Below are positions 7,751-15,277 of a DNA stretch of 42,733 bases, piece after piece. The DNA is from an uncultured Prevotella sp. (GTDB lineage Bacteria > Bacteroidota > Bacteroidia > Bacteroidales > Bacteroidaceae). The stretch lies in the NCBI GenBank assembly GCA_900772835.1, contig CAAGSA010000109.1, positions 1 through 42,733 on the forward strand, given 5' to 3'. How positions within the stretch are numbered: position 1 is the first letter of the stretch; the number at the start of each line of letters is the position of its first letter. The translations under genes were made by a program, and so were the position numbers. The notes beneath the pieces were generated by a model, which saw only the letters and a program-made list of their open reading frames with translations, was not told the origin of the DNA and did no database searches.

Positions 7751-8038
7751 ATGAACAACAAGAATTTCATAGCAGAACTGTCGAGCCGTCTGGGAATGTC
7801 GAACGACGATGCCCAGATGCTCGTTTACTCTCTTGTGGACGTGATAAACGAGGCGTTTCAGGAGGGCGATGCCGTAGTCGTGAATGGTTTCGGCACCTTC
7901 GAGGTGAAGAAGCGTATGGAGCGCGTGATACTCTCGCCCACCACAAAAAAACGCATGCTTGTGCCGCCGAAGCTCGTGTTGGGTTTCAAACCGGCAGCGT
8001 CGATGAAGGAAAAACTGAAAAACGGAGGAGGAGAGTAG
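7751..8038 (+). CDS. HU/IHF-family DNA-binding protein
   Basis: This 95-residue basic protein has the HU fold: an N-terminal helical half (FIAELSSRLGMSNDDAQMLVYSLVDVINEAF) and the VVNGFGTFEVKKR core with a beta-arm and the PPKLVLGFKPAASMKEKL end. HU proteins bend and compact DNA as dimers. It sits 3 bases after rimO and 4 bases before a second, membrane-anchored HU-type gene. Two adjacent HU-like genes suggest a heterodimer, which is an inference. Its beta-arm is shorter and less basic than in E. coli HU. Confidence 0.9.
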   Translation: MNNKNFIAELSSRLGMSNDDAQMLVYSLVDVINEAFQEGDAVVVNGFGTFEVKKRMERVILSPTTKKRMLVPPKLVLGFKPAASMKEKLKNGGGE

Positions 8039-8042
8039 GTAG

Positions 8043-9335
8043 ATGGCAAAGATAGGACTCAGGGAAATTGCCGTTGCCCTGGCGGAGAGAAAGAATATGA
8101 AGGTGGAGGATGCCGAAAGGTATATCGACACCTTTTTCGAGCTTATAAAAGAGGCACTCATACCAGATAAGGTGGTGAAGGTGAAGGGCTTGGGCACATT
8201 CAAGCTCGTTGACGTGCGCGACCGTACGAGCGTGGACGTGAATACAGGAGAGAGAGTAGTCATCGACGGTCACTCCAAGATGTCGTTCGTGCCGGATGCA
8301 GCACTGAAAGAACTCGTGAACAAGCCGTTCTCGCAGTTCGAGACAGTAGTGCTGAACGATGGCGTAGACTTCGAGAGAGAAAGTGTAAGTCTGTCGGTGG
8401 AAGCGGAAGACACAGCCGCGGAAACGACAATGGCAGAAGCGGCAGTAGAAGCCGCACCGGAAGACAAAATGCGTGAAAGCGTGGGCAGCGTGCTGGCAGG
8501 TGCGGCTGCTGAGCTTGATGCAGATTCAAAGATAGACACCTCTATAGAAGATGATGGGGTGGAGGATATTTATGTAAATCAGCCGGAAGAAGTGCATCAG
8601 ATAGAAGATGCGCCACAACCCGAGGAAGAGCCACAACCCGAGGAAGAACCACAACCCGAGGAAGAACCTGTAACGGTGGAAGAATCCATGCCAGAGAAAG
8701 ATATTCAGACAGAGGAAGTCTCTCAGCCGGTAGTCAATCCTCAACCGATAGAAGAAGACGATGAGACAGAAGGCGACGAGACAGGAGAGCAGGAAAAGAA
8801 ACCAGTCTCTTTCGTTTGGAAAGCACTGCTTGGAGGAGTAGTGATGCTTGCGTTCGCAGGTCTCGCGTTCTGGTGCGGATACCATTTCGGTGAAAGCAGC
8901 AGTAGTGATGGAGCAAAGACAGAGGCAGTCGCGCCGAAAGCACTGCAGAAGAAAGTGGTGAAGAAAAAAGCAGTGGCGAAGCCAGTTGTAAAGTCGGAAG
9001 AAAAGAAAGACACTACCGTGCAGACAGTCAAGGCGGAAACTGTAGAAAGGCAGGAGCCGGCAGAGCCAATCGCCATTGCAGGCGACGCTCCGGCGGCATT
9101 GCGCAGTGCAGACAGAATGGTGCAGACCGGAGCCTATGTGATAGAAGGTACAGACAAGACAGTGAGCGTGAAACCGGGGCAGACGATGGCAAGCATAGCG
9201 CGCCAGTATCTGGGCAGCGGAATGGAATGCTACCTGCAAGTATATAACAAAAAGGTGGAGGTGAAGGAAGGAGAGAAAGTAAATATTCCTAAACTGAGGC
9301 TGAAGAAAAAAGGAACGAGTAAAAAAGAATCTTAA
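8043..9335 (+). CDS. HU-domain, single membrane segment, LysM protein
   Basis: This 430-residue protein has an unusual order of parts. Residues 1-105 are an HU-type DNA-binding domain (KVKGLGTFKLVDVRDR and the TGERVVIDGHSKMSFVPDAALKELV core). Residues 110-255 are acidic and low-complexity, with three PQPEEE copies at about 191-208. Residues 257-281 are one hydrophobic span (FVWKALLGGVVMLAFAGLAF). A lysine-rich stretch (about 291-322) follows, and residues 370-420 resemble a LysM domain (KTVSVKPGQTMASIARQYLG, then YNKKVEVKEGEKVNIP). The likely topology puts HU in the cytoplasm and LysM in the periplasm, where it could bind peptidoglycan. This would tie the nucleoid to the wall. The gene follows another HU gene by 4 bases. 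Domain calls are by motif; function is inferred. Confidence 0.85.
   Translation: MAKIGLREIAVALAERKNMKVEDAERYIDTFFELIKEALIPDKVVKVKGLGTFKLVDVRDRTSVDVNTGERVVIDGHSKMSFVPDAALKELVNKPFSQFETVVLNDGVDFERESVSLSVEAEDTAAETTMAEAAVEAAPEDKMRESVGSVLAGAAAELDADSKIDTSIEDDGVEDIYVNQPEEVHQIEDAPQPEEEPQPEEEPQPEEEPVTVEESMPEKDIQTEEVSQPVVNPQPIEEDDETEGDETGEQEKKPVSFVWKALLGGVVMLAFAGLAFWCGYHFGESSSSDGAKTEAVAPKALQKKVVKKKAVAKPVVKSEEKKDTTVQTVKAETVERQEPAEPIAIAGDAPAALRSADRMVQTGAYVIEGTDKTVSVKPGQTMASIARQYLGSGMECYLQVYNKKVEVKEGEKVNIPKLRLKKKGTSKKES
8613..8666 (+). repeat. Three 18-nt tandem repeats coding for PQPEEE
   Basis: Three nearly identical units (8613-8630, 8631-8648, 8649-8666) of the type ccacaacccgaggaagag code for PQPEEE in the acidic linker of the HU-LysM protein. 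Such repeats can change in copy number by slippage and alter linker length. Confidence 0.9.
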
Positions 9336-9370
9336 AAAAGGCGGCAATACCTTCTAATTTAAGATTCTTT
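9324..9370 (+). terminator. Terminator-like hairpin overlapping the HU-LysM stop codon
   Basis: aaagaatcttaaa (9324-9336) pairs over 13 bases with tttaagattcttt (9358-9370). The loop holds a second small stem (aagg/cctt). The stop codon TAA (9333-9335) lies inside the 5' arm. The T-run is short, so efficiency is unknown, but it separates the ftsY cluster from the next promoter. Confidence 0.6.
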
Positions 9371-9406
9371 ATGGCAGTAGCTTTTTTGATACGCATATAA
9401 AAGTAG

Positions 9407-9414
9407 TACTTTTG
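9407..9414 (+). promoter_or_regulatory. -7 promoter element of the bat operon
   Basis: TACTTTTG matches TAnnTTTG. TTTG at 9385-9388, 18 bases upstream, could be the -33 element. The moxR-type ATG is 46 bases downstream. It is the only clear promoter found before the fourteen-gene block. Confidence 0.7.
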
Positions 9415-9459
9415 CGGTAACAAAAAAGAAAACATAACAAAATCATAAAAAACAGAATT

Positions 9460-10455
9460 ATGGCAAAAGCTGTAGATATTCGAGAATTAAACATCATCAT
9501 TGAACAGCAGAGTGCGTTCGTGGAGGACATCAACAAAGGGATGGAGCGTGTCATCATCGGACAGAAGCACCTTGTGGACGCCCTGCTCATCAGTCTGCTC
9601 AGCAACGGACACATCCTGCTTGAGGGCGTGCCCGGACTGGCAAAGACATTGGCAATAAAGACCCTTTCCAAGATAATAGACTCCGACTTCAGCAGAATAC
9701 AGTTCACCCCCGACCTGTTGCCGGCCGACGTGGTGGGAACACTGGTATACTCGCAGAAGAACGAGAACTTCCAGGTGAAGAAGGGTCCGGTGTTCGCCAA
9801 CTTCGTGCTTGCCGACGAGATAAACCGTGCGCCGGCGAAAGTGCAGAGCGCGCTGCTTGAGGCGATGCAGGAGCATCAGGTGACGATAGGCAGCGAGACC
9901 TTCGACCTGCCCAGTCCGTTCCTCGTTATGGCAACCCAGAACCCGATAGAGCAGGAAGGCACATATCCGTTGCCCGAGGCACAGGTAGACCGATTCATGA
10001 TGAAAGTAGTGATGGACTACCCCACGCTGGAGGAAGAGAAGCTCATTATCCGCGAGAATCTCGAAGAGTCGATGCCGGAGGTGGAGGCAGCAGTGAGTGT
10101 GACAGACATCATCAAGGCGCGCCAGGTGGTGCAGCAGGTGTACATCGACGAGAAGATAGAACAGTATATCGCCGACATCGTGTTTGCCACCCGTTATCCG
10201 GAGCGTTACGGACTGCAGGAGCTGAAGCCGATGATAACCTTCGGGGCAAGTCCGCGAGCAAGTATCAACCTCGCCAAGGCAGCCCGTGCCTACGCCTTCA
10301 TCCGTCGCCGCGGCTATGTGGTGCCGGAGGATATCAGAGCCATCGCCTACGATGTGCTGCGCCACCGTATCGGTCTGTCGTATGAGGCAGAAGCTGACAA
10401 CATCACGAGCGAGGAGATAATAAGCAAAATAATAAACAAAGTGGAGGTTCCTTGA
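9460..10455 (+). CDS. MoxR-type AAA+ ATPase of the bat operon
   Basis: The product (331 residues) is a MoxR-family AAA+ ATPase, thought to act as a chaperone for VWA-domain partner proteins. Walker A is GVPGLAKT at 56-63, Walker B is FVLADE at 115-120, followed by INRAPAKVQSALLEAMQEHQ and the sensor region ATQNPIEQEGTYPLPEAQ-DRF. Its stop overlaps the DUF58 start by one base (TGATG). It is the first gene of the aerotolerance block, in which MoxR, DUF58 and VWA proteins are regularly found together. The target complex here is not known. Confidence 0.93.
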   Translation: MAKAVDIRELNIIIEQQSAFVEDINKGMERVIIGQKHLVDALLISLLSNGHILLEGVPGLAKTLAIKTLSKIIDSDFSRIQFTPDLLPADVVGTLVYSQKNENFQVKKGPVFANFVLADEINRAPAKVQSALLEAMQEHQVTIGSETFDLPSPFLVMATQNPIEQEGTYPLPEAQVDRFMMKVVMDYPTLEEEKLIIRENLEESMPEVEAAVSVTDIIKARQVVQQVYIDEKIEQYIADIVFATRYPERYGLQELKPMITFGASPRASINLAKAARAYAFIRRRGYVVPEDIRAIAYDVLRHRIGLSYEAEADNITSEEIISKIINKVEVP

Positions 10456-11324
10456 TGGAAACCCAAGAGTTGATAAAGAAAGTCCGCAAGATAGAGATAA
10501 AATCCCGCGGACTCAGCAACAACATCTTTGCCGGTCAGTACCATTCGGCGTTCAAAGGGCGTGGAATGGCATTCAGCGAGGTGCGTGCCTACCAGTATGG
10601 AGACGACGTGCGCGACATAGACTGGAATGTGACGGCGAGGATGCGCCACCCCTACGTGAAGGTGTTCGAGGAAGAGCGCGAGCTCACGGTGATGTTGCTC
10701 ATCGATGTGAGTGCATCGCTCGATTTCGGTACTCGTGTGCAGACAAAGCGCGAGACCGTCACCGAGATAGCCGCAACGTTGGCATTCAGTGCGATACAGA
10801 ACAACGACAAGATAGGCGTGGTGTTCTTTTCCGACCGGGTGGAGAAATACATCCCCCCCAAGAAGGGACGCAAGCATATCCTCTATATCATACACGAGAT
10901 GCTGAACTTCAGGGCAGAAAGCCGTCGCACCGACCTCTCCGGGGCGATGCGGTTCCTTGTGAACGCCATGAAGCGCCGCAGCACAGTGTTCCTTATCAGT
11001 GATTTCTACAGCAGGTATAGCTTTGAAAAAGAGCTGATGATATGCGGCAAGAAGCACGACGTGGTGGCACTACAGGTGTACGACCCGTTTGCGAAGAGTC
11101 TGCCCGACGTGGGACTGATGAAGGTGAGAGACCTGGAGACCGGCCATGAGATGTATGTAGACACGAGCGACAAGAAGTTGCGTGCTGCCCACAGCCGTTA
11201 CTGGCAGGAGAGACAAGAGGCGCTGAAAGCCCTTTTCAACAAGACCAACACCGACAACGTGTCGGTGGCAACGAACGAAGACTACGTAAAGAGTCTCATG
11301 CAGCTCTTCAAGAGGAGGGCATAA
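10455..11324 (+). CDS. DUF58 protein with VWA-like fold
   Basis: This 289-residue protein belongs to DUF58: GRGMAFSEVRAYQYGDDVRDIDWNVTAR is the family signature near residues 36-63, and LLIDVSASLDFG is a MIDAS-type DxSxS motif of a VWA fold. DUF58 proteins pair with MoxR ATPases. The chosen ATG at 10455 overlaps the moxR-type stop by one base; an upstream TTG is less likely. There is no membrane segment, so the protein is probably cytoplasmic. Confidence 0.9.
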   Translation: METQELIKKVRKIEIKSRGLSNNIFAGQYHSAFKGRGMAFSEVRAYQYGDDVRDIDWNVTARMRHPYVKVFEEERELTVMLLIDVSASLDFGTRVQTKRETVTEIAATLAFSAIQNNDKIGVVFFSDRVEKYIPPKKGRKHILYIIHEMLNFRAESRRTDLSGAMRFLVNAMKRRSTVFLISDFYSRYSFEKELMICGKKHDVVALQVYDPFAKSLPDVGLMKVRDLETGHEMYVDTSDKKLRAAHSRYWQERQEALKALFNKTNTDNVSVATNEDYVKSLMQLFKRRA

Positions 11325-11361
11325 AGAGAGAAACCTTTATACAAAGAGAGATTTTGACAAA

Positions 11362-12423
11362 ATGAAACGTGTTATATTTTTGATATTGACATTAGTCGCA
11401 GTGATGACAGCCGGGGCGCAGGTAGAGGTGGACCAGAGTGTGGACTCCGTGCAGATAATGATCGGCGACCAGGCAAAGCTGACACTGTCGGCAGCATTCA
11501 AGCGCGGACAGAGTCTGCAGTTGCCCACGTTCAAGGAGAAGAAATACATGGTGCCCGGACTGGAAGTGCTCGACGAGACCCAGGGCGACACCGTAGACCT
11601 TGGCGACGGCAACATAAAAGTGTCGAAATCATACGTGCTCACATCGTTCGACGAGAATGTGTATATGATTCCGTCGATGAACGTGAAAGTTAACGGAAAA
11701 GCATATCCCACTAAGAGCTTGGCACTTAAAGTACTCACCGTACCCGTTGATACAGTAAATGCCGATAAGTTCTATCCCCCCAAAGACGTGCAGGACAATC
11801 CATTCTCATGGGCAGAATGGGAGATGCCACTGTTGCTGAGCGTGCTCTTCGTAGTGCTGCTCGTAGTGAGCATCTGGCTTGGTGTGCGTCTGAAGAGGAA
11901 CAAGCCGGTGGTGACCCCGATAAAAGTGGTGAAGCGCGTTCCGCCGCACGAAAAAGCCATCAGCGGAATAGAGAAGCTGAAAGCAGAAAAGGCGTCGGTG
12001 TCAGAAGACCAGAAAGCGTATTACACCCAGCTCACTTCGATACTCCGAAAATACATGCAGGAGAGATTCGGCTTCGACGCAATGGAGATGACCAGTTCGG
12101 AAATCATCGACCGTCTGCGCAGCGAGGGCAACGGAGCCATCGACGAGGTGGTGAATCTGTTCCGCACGGCAGACCTCGTGAAGTTTGCCAAGCACAGTGT
12201 GCTCATCAACGAGAACGATGCCAACCTGATGAACGCCCTTGCCTTCATCAACGACACGAAGACCGATGAGAAAGAGAAAATCTGCGTGGTACAGGATGAA
12301 GACAAGGCAGAAAAGACAGCAAGGAGTAATCGCGTGGCACTGAAGGCAGCCGTAGTGGTGCTTGCCGTGGGAGCCTTGTGTGCGCTGGTTGGAAGCATAT
12401 ATATAATGTACACGTTAATATAA
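11362..12423 (+). CDS. Membrane protein of the bat operon, family not named
   Basis: The 353-residue product starts with a signal peptide (1-19, cleavage likely after GAQ). Residues 20-150 form a beta-rich extracytoplasmic region with a PVD-V motif. A membrane span (about 155-176), a basic helical cytoplasmic region (177-325, including YYTQLTSILRKYMQERFGFDAMEMTSSEIIDRL) and a second span (327-351) follow. Genes at this place in bat operons are usually annotated as hypothetical membrane proteins. The cytoplasmic part resembles the region after the membrane span of BatD. It may connect the VWA proteins to the MoxR ATPase, which is an inference. Confidence 0.85.
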   Translation: MKRVIFLILTLVAVMTAGAQVEVDQSVDSVQIMIGDQAKLTLSAAFKRGQSLQLPTFKEKKYMVPGLEVLDETQGDTVDLGDGNIKVSKSYVLTSFDENVYMIPSMNVKVNGKAYPTKSLALKVLTVPVDTVNADKFYPPKDVQDNPFSWAEWEMPLLLSVLFVVLLVVSIWLGVRLKRNKPVVTPIKVVKRVPPHEKAISGIEKLKAEKASVSEDQKAYYTQLTSILRKYMQERFGFDAMEMTSSEIIDRLRSEGNGAIDEVVNLFRTADLVKFAKHSVLINENDANLMNALAFINDTKTDEKEKICVVQDEDKAEKTARSNRVALKAAVVVLAVGALCALVGSIYIMYTLI

Positions 12424-12432
12424 TGTAGAGAA

Positions 12433-13431
12433 ATGGAATTTGCAAATAAAGAATACCTGTTCTTGCTACTGCTCATAGTGCCCTATGTGCTATGGTTGAT
12501 GCTGTACAGAAAGAAAAACGAACCGGCGGTGCATGTGGCAGACACATTTGCCTACTACAACGTGCGCAGGAGTCTGCGCAGTCGGCTTGTAACACTGCCA
12601 TATTTCCTCCGTATCATAGTGTATGCGCTCGTAGTGATAGCACTGGCGCGCCCTCAGAGCACCAACAGTTGGGGTACAAAGGAGACCGAAGGCGTAGACA
12701 TAATGATGGCGATGGACGTGTCGACGAGTATGTTGGCACAGGATCTCAAGCCGAACCGTATAGAGGCGGCGAAAGCAGTGGCGGCAGAATTCATCTCCGA
12801 CCGCGAGAACGACAATATCGGACTCACCGTATTTGCCGGCGAGGCATTCACACAGTGTCCGATGACCACCGACCACCAGTCGCTAATGAACATGCTGATG
12901 AACGTGAGGACCGACATAGCCGAGCGCGGACTAATAGAAGACGGAACAGCGATAGGAATGGGACTGGCAAATTCCGTGGCACGTCTGAAAGACAGCAAGA
13001 CAAAGAGCAAGTGTGTGATACTGCTCACCGACGGAAGTAACAATATGGGTGACATATCGCCCCTCACCGCCGCCCAGATAGCCAAGAGGTACGGCATAAG
13101 AGTGTATACCATAGCCGTGGGCAGCAAGTCGCTCGCCCCTTATCCAGTGAGCGTGGCAGGTACGGTGAGATACGTGAATCTGCGTGCCGATGTAGACGTG
13201 AACACAATGAAGCAGATAGCCCAGATGTCAGACGGCTGTTTCTATCGCGCCACAAATACTGCCGAGCTGAAGCAGATATACAAAGACATCGACAAGTTGG
13301 AGAAGACAAAGATGAAGACAAAGAACTTCTCGAAGCGTTCAGAGGCATATTTCCCCTTTGCCGCCGCTGCCGCACTGCTGTTGCTGCTCGACATACTGCT
13401 GCGGTTGACGGTGTTGCGCCGTATGCCATAA
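12433..13431 (+). CDS. batA: Aerotolerance operon protein BatA (VWA)
   Basis: BatA is a membrane-anchored von Willebrand factor A protein. Two hydrophobic spans (about 8-25 and 58-72) come before the VWA domain, whose MIDAS is D95-V-S97-T-S99 within MMAMDVSTSM. The domain extends to about residue 300 (ILLTDGSNNMGDI, then IRVYTIAVGSKS), and a final span (residues 312-325) anchors the C-terminus. In Bacteroides fragilis, disruption of this operon lowers aerotolerance. The gene starts 9 bases after the preceding one. BatA and BatB share the same layout and probably arose by duplication. Confidence 0.93.
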   Translation: MEFANKEYLFLLLLIVPYVLWLMLYRKKNEPAVHVADTFAYYNVRRSLRSRLVTLPYFLRIIVYALVVIALARPQSTNSWGTKETEGVDIMMAMDVSTSMLAQDLKPNRIEAAKAVAAEFISDRENDNIGLTVFAGEAFTQCPMTTDHQSLMNMLMNVRTDIAERGLIEDGTAIGMGLANSVARLKDSKTKSKCVILLTDGSNNMGDISPLTAAQIAKRYGIRVYTIAVGSKSLAPYPVSVAGTVRYVNLRADVDVNTMKQIAQMSDGCFYRATNTAELKQIYKDIDKLEKTKMKTKNFSKRSEAYFPFAAAAALLLLLDILLRLTVLRRMP

Positions 13432-13515
13432 GGCAAGGCGGGAAGTAGCAGGCCAAGATACTTCAACAGAAGAAAACAATGTCTCTCATAAATAGATAAA
13501 CAAAAGGAAAGAAAA

Positions 13516-14535
13516 ATGCTAAGATTTGCAGAACCCACATATTTGTATCTGCTTGCCGTGCTGCCGGTGCTGGTGCTGGTATGGCTCCATTCGCAGAGAA
13601 AGATGAGGAAGAAGATGAAGAAACTCGCCGACGCGTCGCTTCAGGACTGTCTGATGCCCGACCGCTCGGCAGTACGCACATCACTGAAATTCTTCCTCTC
13701 CCTTGCAGCCCTTGCACTGCTTATCATAGCCGTGGCGCGCCCACAGGCAGGAACAAAGATAAGCAACGAGAAGCGCAACGGCATAGAGGCGATGGTGGCA
13801 CTCGACATCAGTAACTCGATGCTTGCCGAGGATGTGGCACCGTCGCGTCTGGACAAGAGCAAGCTGCTGATAGAGAATATGATAGACGAGTTCAAGGACG
13901 ACAAAGTAGGAATGGTAGTCTTTGCCGGAAGTTCATTCGTGCAGTTGCCGATAACAACCGACTTTGTTTCAGCCAAGATGTTTCTGAGCACCCTTTCGCC
14001 ATCCCTTATAGCAACCCAGGGAACCGACATAGGAGGAGCGATAAACACCTGTCTGAACAGTTTCACGAAAAAAGACAATGTGGGACGGGCAATCGTAGTG
14101 ATTACCGATGGAGAAGACCATGAAGGCGGAGCCTTGGAGGCTGCGAAGAAAGCAAAGAAAAGAGGAGTGAACGTGTTCGTGCTCGGTATCGGACTGCCCA
14201 AGGGCGGACTCATCCCCGACGGACGCGGAGGATATATGAAAGACAGGCATGGCAATGAGGTGCTCTCAGTGCTCAACGAAGATATGTGCAGACAGATAGC
14301 CAAGGCAGGCGGTGGTGCATATATCCACGTGGACAATACCAACAAGGCACAGGACGCGCTGAACGACGAGCTTGCCAAGATACAGAGAGGAGAGCTGGAT
14401 AATGCCGTATACAGCGAGTATGACGAGCAGTACCAGACCTTCGTGCTCCTTGCCCTGCTGCTGATAATAATCGAGGCAGTGGTGCTGGAGAAGAAGAATC
14501 CATTGTTTAAGAAGATCAAGTTGTTTAAGAAATGA
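13516..14535 (+). CDS. batB: Aerotolerance operon protein BatB (VWA)
   Basis: This 339-residue protein has the BatA layout: N-terminal membrane spans (8-24, 57-74), a VWA domain with MIDAS D97-I-S99-N-S101, and the AIVVITDGEDHEGGALEAAKKAKKRG segment, then a C-terminal span near residues 312-330. The motif AVARPQAGTKIS just before the VWA domain is shared with BatA. Its stop overlaps the batC ATG (ATGA at 14532). The domain probably faces the periplasm and binds partner proteins through a divalent metal. Confidence 0.93.
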   Translation: MLRFAEPTYLYLLAVLPVLVLVWLHSQRKMRKKMKKLADASLQDCLMPDRSAVRTSLKFFLSLAALALLIIAVARPQAGTKISNEKRNGIEAMVALDISNSMLAEDVAPSRLDKSKLLIENMIDEFKDDKVGMVVFAGSSFVQLPITTDFVSAKMFLSTLSPSLIATQGTDIGGAINTCLNSFTKKDNVGRAIVVITDGEDHEGGALEAAKKAKKRGVNVFVLGIGLPKGGLIPDGRGGYMKDRHGNEVLSVLNEDMCRQIAKAGGGAYIHVDNTNKAQDALNDELAKIQRGELDNAVYSEYDEQYQTFVLLALLLIIIEAVVLEKKNPLFKKIKLFKK

Positions 14536-15233
14536 CAAAGATGATAAGATTCGAATCAAAAGTTGCGTTAGCCCTCGTGCTTGCCCTGCTTTCGCTTTGT
14601 GCCATGGCGCAAAGCGACCGCTCGTATATACGCAGCGGAAACAAGAGCTTCAGGAGCAAGGACTACAAGGCGGCAGAAGTGGCGTACCGCAAGGCGCTCG
14701 CCGCCAATCCGGAAAATGCACAGGCACTGTATAACTTAGGCTGCACGTTCATGCAGCAGAACAAGGCATCAGAGGCAGCGAAATATCTGGAAAAGGCAGC
14801 ATCGCTGGAGACGAACAAGTTGAGGAAATCAAAGATATACCATAATATGGGCGTAATCTGTCAGTCGGGCAAGATGTACGACGAAGCGATAAAGGCATAC
14901 AGCGAATCGCTCCGCAACAATCCGAAAGACAACGAGACGCGCTACAATCTCGCCCTCTGCAAGAAGTTGAGAAAGAACAAAAAGAACCAGAACAAGCCCG
15001 ACAGGCAGAAGCAGGACCAGGACGGCAAGGACCAGCAGAAGCAGCAGGACAGCAAGAAGCAAGACAACAAGCAGAACAGCAAAGACCAGCAGCAGAACCA
15101 GCAGCCGCAGATGAGCAAGGACAACATAGACCAGCTGCTGAATGCCGCCATGCAGCAGGAGCAGGAGACACAGCAGAAGCTGAACCGCAACCGTCGGCAG
15201 CAGCAGACGAGACAGCTGGATAAAAACTGGTAA
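14532..15233 (+). CDS. batC: Aerotolerance operon protein BatC (TPR)
   Basis: The protein (233 residues) has an N-terminal signal sequence (about 1-26, ending SLCAMAQ) and three TPR-like repeats (about 30-140; AAEVAYRKALAANPENAQAL, KYLEKAASLETNK, AIKAYSESLRNNPKDNETRY). The C-terminal third is a low-complexity tail of K, N, Q and D, then a more ordered LLNAAMQQEQETQQKLN segment. TPR modules bind proteins, and the charged tail may extend in the periplasm. The gene overlaps batB by four bases, so their translation is coupled. Confidence 0.9.
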   Translation: MTKMIRFESKVALALVLALLSLCAMAQSDRSYIRSGNKSFRSKDYKAAEVAYRKALAANPENAQALYNLGCTFMQQNKASEAAKYLEKAASLETNKLRKSKIYHNMGVICQSGKMYDEAIKAYSESLRNNPKDNETRYNLALCKKLRKNKKNQNKPDRQKQDQDGKDQQKQQDSKKQDNKQNSKDQQQNQQPQMSKDNIDQLLNAAMQQEQETQQKLNRNRRQQQTRQLDKNW

Positions 15234-15277
15234 TAGATAGTCTTTCAGGAAAAAGAGAACAAAAACAGAATCAAGAT

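Noticed and set aside
8526..9347. Open frame of 273 codons on the - strand opposite the HU-LysM gene
   Set aside because: Produced by the repeated GAA/CCA codons on the + strand; leucine/phenylalanine-rich and without homologous motif.
13641..14519. Open frame of 292 codons on the - strand opposite batB
   Set aside because: Shadow of the batB codon pattern; serine-rich translation without motif.
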